Below, one piece after another: positions 6,941 to 11,150 of a stretch of 11,150 bases of DNA (its first letter is position 1; the number at the start of each line of letters is the position of its first letter). Position numbers and translations under genes: made by a program. The stretch spans positions 1-11,150 of the forward strand of contig JAZLJW010000018.1 in the NCBI GenBank assembly GCA_045597345.1, read 5' to 3'. Under the pieces are notes generated by a model. It ran no database searches, was not told the DNA's origin, and was given only the letters and a program-made list of their open reading frames with translations. The DNA comes from Treponema_I sp045597345 (lineage in GTDB: Bacteria > Spirochaetota > Spirochaetia > Treponematales > Treponemataceae).

Positions 6941-6942
6941 AT
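6832..6942 (-). CDS. 36-residue hydrophobic peptide, type I toxin candidate (holin-like toxin)
   Basis: The peptide begins MLTTMDLIGVLGL, continues as one hydrophobic segment to about residue 29 (CASCIALGFTLGFSIG) and ends STGTKK. Single-span peptides of 30-40 residues ending in lysines are typical of the 'putative holin-like toxin' and Fst-type small toxins, which insert in the inner membrane and depolarise the cell. The start at 6942 is fixed by GGAGG (6952-6956 complement) nine bases upstream; ATG 6930 inside is less likely. The leader is long (about 120 bases) and structured. The last codons (ACA AAA AAA TAA) are the complement of the antitoxin's terminator U-run, so the two genes are interlocked. 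Family membership is inferred from size, topology and locus design, not from a database match. Confidence 0.72.
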   Translation of the reverse strand: MLTTMDLIGVLGLCASCIALGFTLGFSIGSSTGTKK

Positions 6943-7012
6943 AGGGCAATACCTCCAAACAAGATTCTGCTTGCGCAGTTTCTATGTGAACCGGGCTTGA
7001 ACTCCCGGATTA

Positions 7013-7043
7013 GAGGCTAACCGCCTACCGTATTGGTAGTGCC
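7013..7043 (-). promoter_or_regulatory. Toxin mRNA leader element mimicking the antitoxin RNA
   Basis: On the - strand this reads GGCACTACCAATACGGTAGG followed by CGGTTAGCCTC. The antitoxin RNA begins its body with GGCACTACCGATAGACGG followed by TTAGCC. The toxin leader therefore contains the same-sense sequence, and its GGTTAGC can pair with the GCTAACC at the toxin's own start codon. That would be a built-in block on translation before processing. It is followed on the same strand by a CCGGG/CCCGG stem-loop (6991-7008 region) and preceded by a GGTTC/GAACC stem (7045-7060). Confidence 0.55.
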
Positions 7044-7067
7044 AGGTTCCTAACAGAACCCACTGAA

Positions 7068-7096
7068 AGTATAGCAAAAATTACGACTGATTTGAA
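7068..7096 (-). promoter_or_regulatory. Promoter of the toxin mRNA
   Basis: On the - strand TTCAAA (7091-7096) and TATACT (7068-7073) are spaced by 17 bases. The -10 box is near consensus and the -35 weaker than that of the antitoxin, consistent with antitoxin RNA in excess. The transcript would start near 7060 and open directly with the GGTTC-CTAACA-GAACC stem (reverse sense). Confidence 0.65.
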
Positions 7097-7134
7097 GATA
7101 CAACTAATATGACCGTGCTGTTTTCATTGGTACA

Positions 7135-7338
7135 TTAAAACAAACCTGTAATCGGGTCATATCCTTCAAGGTCTCCAAACACAATGAGATGCAGCTTGGT
7201 CTTGAATGCTACCCTCTGGGCTGTTGTCCAGGTGCAGGTAGGATCTGCGTCAGGACTGTAGTCATACAGAACGGTTGCACCGCGTTCTTGTTCTTCTGCC
7301 AATTCAGCCAGTTCTCTCATGCCTTCTTCAAATGTCAT
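7135..7338 (-). CDS. Small acidic protein, function unknown
   Basis: 67 residues starting MTFEEGMRELAELAEEQERG, an acidic amphipathic helix, followed by a Tyr/Asp/Pro/Thr-rich middle (YDYSPDADPTCTW) and a C-terminal strand-like segment ending DPITGLF. The start is well supported: GGAGGAAG (7343-7350 complement) lies seven bases upstream, and a 17-spaced promoter is at 7374-7402. There is no membrane helix or signal peptide. It is monocistronic and ends just upstream of the toxin promoter on the same strand. I do not recognise the family. As a short gene near the element's end on the strand opposite to the late operon, it could be a lysogenic (prophage-expressed) accessory gene. Confidence 0.65.
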   Translation of the reverse strand: MTFEEGMRELAELAEEQERGATVLYDYSPDADPTCTWTTAQRVAFKTKLHLIVFGDLEGYDPITGLF

Positions 7339-7373
7339 GGTTCTTCCTCCTTCTTAATCTGCAGTTGGCTCGT

Positions 7374-7402
7374 ACTCTAGCGTATATCCATGCACATGAC
7401 AA
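7374..7402 (-). promoter_or_regulatory. Promoter of the small - strand gene
   Basis: On the - strand TTGTCA (7397-7402) and TAGAGT (7374-7379) are separated by 17 bases, followed about 25 bases later by a strong GGAGGAAG ribosome binding site. It fits a sigma-70-type promoter well. Confidence 0.6.
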
Positions 7403-7409
7403 AATATGA

Positions 7410-7800
7410 CACCTGATGAAACAACTTCCCGTGCCCTTTATTGTTTTCCCCATGCCCCTGGGGTCCGCTGCCTGCATTACGGGAAACAGAAAGAAGAATG
7501 CCGTGGGCAAAATAACCTTATTAAATAGAAGAAAAAAGAACGGTTTACAACACTTCAGAACGGAAAAATAACTTTTGTAAAAGCAATGTGTACTGCCGTT
7601 AAACCCAGTATTTTCAATGCTTTTCTCTATATATCTTTTCTTTAGTACACTTGATGTTCTAAAGAAAAGATAGAATATAAAAAGTATAGAAGAACTTTTT
7701 CTAAATACAAGATTATGTGTTATTATGTACTGTTGTGTACTTTGCACAACAAGCTGACTGATTTGTTTTTTTGCGTGCCCCCGCACGCGCTCCCCCTTTG
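7410..7800. other. AT-rich intergenic region with stacked inverted repeats
   Basis: There is no convincing gene here: the only long frames are Phe/Lys low-complexity shadows without ribosome binding sites. The notable content lies at 7632-7750. A perfect 14-base inverted repeat (ATCTTTTCTTTAG-type arms 7632-7645 and 7659-7672, 13-base spacer) comes first. AAAAAGT/ACTTTTT (7679-7685, 7694-7700) and GTTGTG/CACAAC (7732-7737, 7745-7750) follow. A GCGTGC-CCCC-GCACGC hairpin (about 7773-7788) precedes the T-rich stretch 7797-7815. The region could hold regulatory sites, an origin, or a leader of the large RNA downstream; no consensus promoter could be fixed. Confidence 0.5.
7632..7672. repeat. Perfect 14-base inverted repeat
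   Basis: Arms TATCTTTTCTTTAG (7632-7645) and CTAAAGAAAAGATA (7659-7672) are exact reverse complements around a 13-base spacer TACACTTGATGTT. No T-run follows directly, so it is not a standard terminator. It could be a dimeric-protein operator or a DNA hairpin. Confidence 0.7.
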
Positions 7801-8190
7801 CTTTTTTATTTTTTATCGAATGAGCCGACGGCTTGTCGTCGGCTGTCTGTAACTTGCGTGGTGTTTTTCAACGAAGCCCACTGGAAGTGGGCGTTCTTTC
7901 CGGGACGTCAATGTGCATCAGGTGTGCAATCTCCCTGTAGACCAACCGGCGGCTCCCGGGGAGAGCCGCCACTTACTGAGAATCATCGGGGAACTGTATC
8001 CAAGCTGTCGGGGTGAGCGCATTACACCGAGCGGAGCAAGTGCGGGAATGAGCAAGCCAGGATGGCGCAGCGAATGGAGCACTTGCGGAGCGTTGTGCCT
8101 GAGCCATGGACGGCGAAGGCAACGGCGGAACCAAGCATCAAGCGACTTTTACCATGCGTAAAGGCCAGCAGATGGGGGTACTGATGCACT

Positions 8191-8400
8191 GTCTTAAACC
8201 AACTGTGGCGCATGCAATGCGCAGCCCCCAAAAGAGGCCCCAAGAGTGCCCCCCACCTTGATGGCGATACCTTATTAGCCGGGTAAGCGGAGCGGCCGGC
8301 GTGAGGTTTTGCCGGGGATGCCTGGGGGGAAGCGGCCCGAATGGGACGCGGTGGGGGGACGGCGGGGCCGGCTGGGGGCGATCCACGGTTGGTTTAAGAC
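8191..8400 (+). other. Closed domain of the large RNA held by an 18-pair long-range helix
   Basis: GTCTTAAACCAACTGTGG (8191-8208) pairs with CCACGGTTGGTTTAAGAC (8383-8400): 17 Watson-Crick pairs and one U.G (8204 with 8387). The helix extends outward by 8190-8401 and, after a C.C mismatch, 8187/8188 with 8404/8403. It encloses a hairpin and three further coaxial nested helices. Such strict nesting over 210 bases is not expected from coding or random DNA. Confidence 0.75.
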
Positions 8401-8719
8401 ACTGGCTAACCATGCTCCCAAAGGTATGAGGTGAAAGCACATGGATTCCCCAAGTCTGTGACGAAGTGGAGGCATGATGCAGCTTGTCTGCATGCCGGAG
8501 CAGAGGAACTGTCTTGGGATGTGACTTAGGGATGCTGGGCTGAACATGATGCTGATGGGAAGCTAACCCGTAGGGCACATGATTGTCTGGAATGCTTACT
8601 GAGCAGGAGTGTGGGATGCAACTGGCATTGCCTGTGCAAGGACAGTTGCAGTCCGGAACGGATGCGGGCTTTGACGGTTTGAATGGTCTTGTGGGTAGCT
8701 GAAGCGTAGCTGTTCAATC

Positions 8720-8794
8720 CCGCAACCGGTCTGAATGCCGCAACGGGAGCACACCCAATATGTGCGGGAGTGAAGGCATGAAGACGGGTTGCGG
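8720..8794 (+). other. Composite arm of the large RNA with tandem-GA internal loop
   Basis: CCGCAACC (8720-8727) pairs with GGTTGCGG (8787-8794). Then come a single G/G mismatch (8728, 8786), GTCT/AGAC (8729-8732, 8782-8785), a symmetric GA/GA internal loop (8733-8734, 8780-8781) and ATGCC/GGCAT (8735-8739, 8775-8779). The arm is capped by GCACA/TGTGC (8749-8753, 8761-8765). Tandem GA mismatches form sheared pairs in RNA; on the other strand they would be TC/TC, so transcription is + strand. Confidence 0.72.
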
Positions 8795-8881
8795 TTCCTT
8801 TTCTCCCGAGGAGAGCTGACTTGCTTAGCGGACGAGCAGTCGGCCTAGGGGCCGTCTGCGAGGTAGCGGGATAATACATCA

Positions 8882-8908
8882 GACCAACAGAGTGCCGTTC
8901 TGTTGGTC
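8882..8908 (+). other. Terminal 10-pair hairpin of the large RNA
   Basis: GACCAACAGA and TCTGTTGGTC form a perfect 10-pair stem around GTGCCGT. The following sequence CATATGCTTATTTT has only a delayed, weak U-run, so this is either an imperfect terminator or a 3' stability element. The next good terminator downstream is at 9126-9158. Confidence 0.55.
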
Positions 8909-8911
8909 CAT

Positions 8912-9078
8912 ATGCTTATTTTAACTTTTCAGTGATACATGCAGTGTGTAAAGTGGTGTTACAAAAAATGTGTTAAACCATTGAAAAATATAGACTTAAT
9001 GGCACTGTAATGATAAAATATAGAAAACTGCGAATAATATTATTCGGTTAATATTGACATAAACTAAATGAACCGACC
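8912..9078. other. AT-rich flank at the element end
   Basis: No gene is seen here. It holds the palindrome at 9031-9046 and a TCGGTT/AACCGA inverted pair (9043-9048, 9070-9075) just before the attachment-site junction. This is where integrase or excisionase arm sites would be expected. Confidence 0.4.
9031..9046. repeat. 16-base perfect palindrome beside the attachment site
   Basis: CGAATAATATTATTCG is a perfect palindrome 33 bases left of the tRNA-derived sequence. This suggests a dimeric protein binding site (integrase arm, excisionase or repressor); no partner copy is seen in the window. Confidence 0.55.
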
Positions 9079-9120
9079 CTCTTAATCTGTGGGTCGAAGG
9101 TTCGAACCCTTCGTGGCTCA
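9079..9120 (+). other. Recombined attachment site: 3' half of a tRNA-Lys(CUU) gene
   Basis: The segment reads as anticodon loop CTCTTAA (9079-9085, anticodon CTT), 3' anticodon strand TCTGT, variable loop GGGTC, and T arm GAAGG-TTCGAAC-CCTTC (9096-9112). The 3' acceptor strand GTGGCTC with discriminator A (9113-9120) follows; no CCA is encoded. Upstream of 9079 there is no matching 5' anticodon strand (ACAGA expected), no D arm and no acceptor 5' strand (GAGCCAC expected), so only the 3' half is present. This is the displaced end left when an element integrates by recombination in the anticodon loop. The intact, restored tRNA gene should lie at the element's far left end, outside the window. 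Host DNA begins to the right. Confidence 0.82.
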
Positions 9121-9125
9121 AATTC

Positions 9126-9158
9126 AAGGTCATTGGAATAATCCAATGACCTTTTTTT
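9126..9158 (+). terminator. Intrinsic terminator of the former tRNA gene
   Basis: AAGGTCATTGGA (9126-9137) pairs with TCCAATGACCTT (9142-9153), a 12-pair stem with a 4-base loop and a run of seven T's. It is the original tRNA-Lys terminator and now lies downstream of the element's right end, where it could stop transcripts leaving the element. Confidence 0.9.
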
Positions 9159-9159
9159 A

Positions 9160-9587
9160 TGTCCGCCCAGTGTTTTCAAGGCTCTGAGGGGGATGTAACC
9201 GAGAAAGACGGCCCGGTTGGTGGTTCTATCTGGCTGTTTTTGGCGGTGAAAAAGTAGCGGATTATCGCTCTTTTTTTGCTATTTTGCACGATTTGACAAA
9301 GATTTGGAAAAAATCGGGTATTTTTGCAAAATAAAAGAAAAGGCATAGAGGCTTCTACTTGATTTATCAAGGAGTATCTATACAGTGTAGCCACCTTCGG
9401 GTGACTAGTATGTAGGTTCAACTCCTACCATTCATGAGGTCTCGACCTTACGCACCCGCTTGTACGGAGTTCTTTTATATACACTGATATACCAGAGCAA
9501 ACAATTAAAACAACGGAATACAACTGGATTCAGAATAAGTATATCTACCCAGAAACAGTTAAGTGTCCCTTCTGTTCATTCTGCAGT
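9160..9587. other. Non-coding host DNA with a tRNA-like stem-loop cluster
   Basis: No gene is supported. The stretch 9362-9430 contains a near-palindrome CTTGATTTATCAAG. After it comes an extended hairpin with a UUCG loop: TAG, a mismatch, CACC-TTCG-GGTG, a mismatch, CTA (9388-9408). Directly afterwards there is a perfect T-arm-like stem GTAGG-TTCAACT-CCTAC (9412-9428). A long variable arm plus T arm resembles the 3' half of a class II tRNA (Leu, Ser, Tyr), but spacing and the missing acceptor partner do not fit a working tRNA. Confidence 0.4.
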
Positions 9588-9764
9588 TCATTTGGAAAGA
9601 GCATTCAAATACTCAATATCAACAGGCTCCATATCCCACTTAAGGCAGCACGCCATGGGATAAACTTTTTGCTCAGCTTATGATTGCCGACCGCCAGAAT
9701 AAGTGCTTTTTCTACCAGCACCTGCACGTGCTCTGCCATGGTCCTTTTTCTGTTCAGAATCCAT
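9588..9764 (-). pseudogene. Small 'ARAGAGRKSTY' protein gene interrupted by a stop
   Basis: It starts at 9764 with GGGAGG seven bases upstream and reads MDSEQKKDHGRARAGAGRKS..., ending at TAA (9678-9680) after 28 residues. The same frame continues without a break after the stop as AEQKVYPMACCLKWDMEPVD... to TGA at 9588-9590. The second half is homologous to the neighbouring copy at 10464-10658, so the original gene ran through. The basic GxRxGAGRKS N-terminus is common in small, probably nucleic-acid-binding proteins of phages and anaerobes; function is unknown. Either one nonsense mutation or a deletion joined the N- and C-terminal pieces. Confidence 0.55.
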
Positions 9765-9810
9765 AACATAACCTCCCAAAAAAACGTGTTTCAAAAAGAG
9801 GAATAGTACG

Positions 9811-10404
9811 ATGTGGCTGAAAAATACAATGGTAAGGGCAACGGATGCAGCCGGTACCATGTACGATATTGAAATTCAGAGATCTGATGACGGAGCCGGA
9901 GTAAAACGGGCACGGTATTACAGTTCCATAATTGATTCAGATTTCCTGCTGCCCGGTAAAAAAACAGAGACGTTACCGGAAACGTATGTTATATTTATTA
10001 CGGAACATGACGTGTTGAAAGGCGACAAAGCTGTATACCATATAGAAAGGACAGTTGCAGAAACCGGCAAGCCATTTGGCGATGGTACCCACATTGTCTT
10101 TGTGAACAGCGCATATGCAGGAGATTCACCGGTAGCAGAGCTGATGCACGACTTTAAGTGCAGCAACCCGGATGATATGAAAATCAAGCTTCTTGCCGAT
10201 AAAGCAAGATATTTCAAAGAAAACGACAAAGGAGTGCAGCAGATGTGTAGAGCAGTTGAAGAACTGATTAACGATGAGAAACGCGAAATTATTGTTCAGT
10301 TAATCAAAGAAGGCACTCTTACTCTTGGCAAGATTGCTAAAGTCTGCAATGTTTCCATTGAGTATGTAGAAAAAGTTAAGGCTACAATGAACGGAGCTGC
10401 ATAA
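9811..10404 (+). CDS. Rpn / PD-(D/E)XK nuclease family 'transposase', N-terminally truncated
   Basis: 197 residues. The sequence matches the familiar order of Rpn/PD-(D/E)XK family transposase-like proteins: 'ATDAAGTMYDIEIQRSD..GAGVKRARYY', 'LPETYVIFITEHDVLKG', 'YHIER', 'GDGTHIVFVNSAY', a helical 'MCRAVEELINDEKREI' and a C-terminal HTH-like segment (GKIAKVCNVSIEYVEKVKA). Full-length members are about 280-300 residues and have roughly 70 more at the N-terminus, including the catalytic Asp of the 'RLD' strand. Here that strand is replaced by MWLKNTMV, so only the E-x-Q part of the active site (EIQ) remains. An AGAGGAA site precedes ATG 9811, so the remnant may still be translated, but it is probably inactive. 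It lies in host DNA, unconnected with the phage operon. Confidence 0.78.
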   Translation: MWLKNTMVRATDAAGTMYDIEIQRSDDGAGVKRARYYSSIIDSDFLLPGKKTETLPETYVIFITEHDVLKGDKAVYHIERTVAETGKPFGDGTHIVFVNSAYAGDSPVAELMHDFKCSNPDDMKIKLLADKARYFKENDKGVQQMCRAVEELINDEKREIIVQLIKEGTLTLGKIAKVCNVSIEYVEKVKATMNGAA

Positions 10405-10422
10405 GGCAGAATTGCATTGATG

Positions 10423-10451
10423 AAAATCAGACCTACGGGTCTGATTTTTTT
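10423..10451 (+). terminator. Intrinsic terminator after the nuclease remnant
   Basis: ATCAGACC (10426-10433) and GGTCTGAT (10438-10445) form a stem with a TACG loop, extended by A-T pairs and followed by seven T's. It is 18 bases downstream of the nuclease stop. Confidence 0.88.
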
Positions 10452-10463
10452 CCCAATTGCCGA

Positions 10464-10658
10464 TTAAAGACATGGCAGTTCATTGGAAAGAGCGTTCAAA
10501 TACACAATATCAACAGGCTCCATACCCCACTTAAGGCAGCATACCAAGGGATAGGCTTTTTGCTCAGTTTTAGGAATGTATTCATCAGCCCAACCTTTGG
10601 ATTTTACAAAGTAAAAATCGCCATCATCATAGACTTCTGTCTGATTGTTTCTGCAAAG
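10464..10658 (-). pseudogene. C-terminal fragment of the duplicated small gene
   Basis: The frame is open from just after a TGA (10659-10661 complement) to TAA at 10464-10466 but has no start codon with a ribosome binding site. It encodes VYDDGDFYFVKSKGWADEYI..., then the repeated QKAYPLVCCLKWGMEPVDIVYL block, ending NELPCL. It is the longer homologue of the fragment at 9588-9677, which gives an idea of what that gene lost. It lies 15 bases downstream of the HNH gene on the same strand. Function is unrecognised. Confidence 0.5.
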
Positions 10659-10675
10659 TCATTTCATGAGATTAT

Positions 10676-11150
10676 TTACAATTCAACCATTTCTTCCCGG
10701 TGAATTGCATCATGCTGATTCTTTGTAAGCATAATCAGATTATCAGGACTGTTGTTATACCCGTTGTTATCAATATGATGGACAGCCCGGCCTTCACCTA
10801 TAATACGAGCGCAAAACGTATCAGCGATTAATCTGTAGACCAATATGGGAGTCTGAAAATTCTTCAGGATCAGGTAGCCTTTTTTTTCTTTGCCGGGAGA
10901 GTCTGCCTGTTCTTGAACTACATACACCCCATTAACGCGTATTTTTACACGCCCCAGAGTACTGCACATATACATAGATAACGTTGGATGCTGAACCCAC
11001 TGCTCACCTGGCAGAGTTTCAGTGGCTAAGTTCTGTTTCTGTTCTGTGAAGAATTTTTCCCAAGCAGACTCAACCGTGGCCCGGTATTCTGGAGTTCCAT
11101 AAGCGCTGGGTCTGGGACAGGCATTAAAGAGGAATTCGTAGCACGTTTTA
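10676..11150 (-). CDS. HNH endonuclease family protein, 5' end outside window
   Basis: The frame is open from the right window edge to TAA 10676-10678 (158 residues visible). The ATG at 10975 is probably internal because the coding sequence continues upstream without a stop. The C-terminal 45 residues hold the nuclease: RLIADTFC, then AVHHIDNNGYNNSPDNLIMLTKNQHDAIHR. This gives the His-His-x-Asp, Asn...Asn and final His of the HNH_3-type beta-beta-alpha-metal site. Upstream, 'WVQHPTLSMYMCSTLGRVKI...GVYVVQEQ' resembles the NUMOD4-like 'S.LGRVrs' module of homing-type HNH proteins. These enzymes nick or cut DNA and commonly belong to phages or selfish elements. The N-terminal visible part (YEFLFNACPRPSAYGTPEYRATVESAWEKFF) is not recognised. 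Confidence 0.75.
   Translation of the reverse strand, partial: KTCYEFLFNACPRPSAYGTPEYRATVESAWEKFFTEQKQNLATETLPGEQWVQHPTLSMYMCSTLGRVKIRVNGVYVVQEQADSPGKEKKGYLILKNFQTPILVYRLIADTFCARIIGEGRAVHHIDNNGYNNSPDNLIMLTKNQHDAIHREEMVEL

Larger units (their letters stand above)
7823..8908 (+). ncRNA. Candidate giant structured RNA (about 1.1 kb, GOLLD/ROOL-like position, class unknown)
   Basis: The region is GC-rich, has no convincing reading frame, and is dense in complementary segments. In order: AGCCGACG/CGTCGGCT (7823-7844); GCCCACT/AGTGGGC (7876-7892); GGCGGCTC/GAGCCGCC (7948-7970); GCAAGTGC (8036-8043) with GCACTTGC (8079-8086); and an 18-pair helix 8191-8208 with 8383-8400. Nested inside that helix are a GCGCAT/ATGCGC hairpin (8208-8222), GCCCCCA/TGGGGGC (8224-8230, 8373-8379), GGCCCC/GGGGCC (8236-8241, 8364-8369) and CCCCCCACC/GGTGGGGGG (8249-8257, 8350-8358). 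Downstream are ATGCAG/CTGCAT (8477-8493), GCAACTG/CAGTTGC (8618-8649), the composite arm 8720-8794, GCTGACTTGCT/AGCAGTCGGC (8815-8844) and GACCAACAGA/TCTGTTGGTC (8882-8908). U.G pairs fall so that only the + strand RNA pairs well. Exact ends are uncertain. Confidence 0.72.
9583..10571. repeat. Direct repeat pair (about 97 bases) flanking the nuclease remnant
   Basis: 9583-9679 and 10475-10571 align over their whole length with about ten differences; both begin GCAGTTCATT and end near TTTTTGCTCAG. On the - strand both encode QKxYPxxCCLKWxMEPVDIxYLNALS, so they are paralogous gene ends, not an insertion-sequence target duplication. Confidence 0.8.

Noticed and set aside
7632..7750. CRISPR array or iteron array
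   Set aside because: The repeats are individual inverted pairs with different sequences, not repeated units of constant length.
7328..7786. 152-codon - strand frame
   Set aside because: Phe/Lys/Ser low-complexity translation of AT-rich DNA, no ribosome binding site, interrupted by strong inverted repeats; it also runs over the start of the well-supported gene at 7135-7338.
7940..7970. GGCGGCTC...GAGCCGCC as a terminator
   Set aside because: No T-run follows; it sits among other helices of the RNA.
7771..8161. Two overlapping + strand frames of 81-82 codons
   Set aside because: No ribosome binding site, unlike neighbouring codon use, and they run through perfect hairpins of the structured RNA.
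8022..8879. Several - strand frames rich in Pro, His, Ser and Arg
   Set aside because: Typical shadows of a GC-rich structured RNA on the opposite strand; low codon-position signal and no start sites.
7823..8908. Group II intron or RNase P RNA as the identity of the large RNA
   Set aside because: I could not find a domain V-like AGC...GNRA element, GUGYG start, or the conserved RNase P core motifs.
9079..9120. A complete functional tRNA-Lys
   Set aside because: The 5' half (acceptor, D arm, 5' anticodon strand) is absent.
9176..9421. 81-codon - strand frame next to the tRNA remnant
   Set aside because: No ribosome binding site and it reads through the tRNA-like stem-loops; more likely non-coding.

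Overview
The window looks like the right-hand end of an integrated tailed phage (prophage) followed by host chromosome. Phage genes fill about 1-6700 on the + strand. They are packed head to tail, mostly with 4-base ATGA overlaps or 1-base TGATG junctions, and keep a uniform codon style. The host cannot be named from sequence alone. A two-gene spanin-like pair suggests a cell with an outer membrane. The moderate GC, the Rpn/PD-(D/E)XK 'transposase' relic and the small-toxin locus would fit a Treponema-like spirochaete or a Negativicutes/other anaerobic Firmicute. I hold this loosely.

Layout: (1) 1-1236, the end of a large virion/tail protein that starts outside the window. (2) 1252-2931, a lysis cassette: coiled-coil plus membrane accessory protein, NlpC/P60-type endolysin, small two-helix membrane protein (holin candidate), and two overlapping membrane proteins resembling a spanin pair. 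(3) 2931-5266, four small virion or host-recognition genes. (4) 5263-6699, a D5/P4-type superfamily 3 helicase, oddly placed at the end of the late operon. (5) 6717-7096, a compact convergent type I toxin-antitoxin-like locus: a 36-residue hydrophobic peptide on the - strand opposed by a small + strand RNA, with direct repeats covering the toxin start. (6) 7135-7402, a small - strand gene with a good promoter. (7) about 7410-7800, AT-rich DNA with stacked inverted repeats. (8) about 7820-8910, about 1.1 kb of GC-rich DNA without credible coding capacity. It is full of nested long-range complementary segments and is best read as one very large structured RNA on the + strand. (9) 9079-9158, the 3' half of a tRNA-Lys(CUU) gene plus its terminator. 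This is a recombined attachment site with the junction at the anticodon loop. The element lies to its left and host DNA to its right.

Right of the junction the DNA is worn: a tRNA-like stem-loop region, two fragments of a duplicated small gene flanking an N-terminally truncated Rpn-family nuclease, and an HNH endonuclease running off the right edge.

The most interesting item is the large RNA. In at least three helices, pairs that are G.U on the + strand would be A.C on the - strand, and one arm has clean tandem-GA geometry. Its position between phage genes and a tRNA attachment site recalls the GOLLD and ROOL giant RNAs of phages. I cannot tell from sequence alone whether it belongs to one of those classes or is new.
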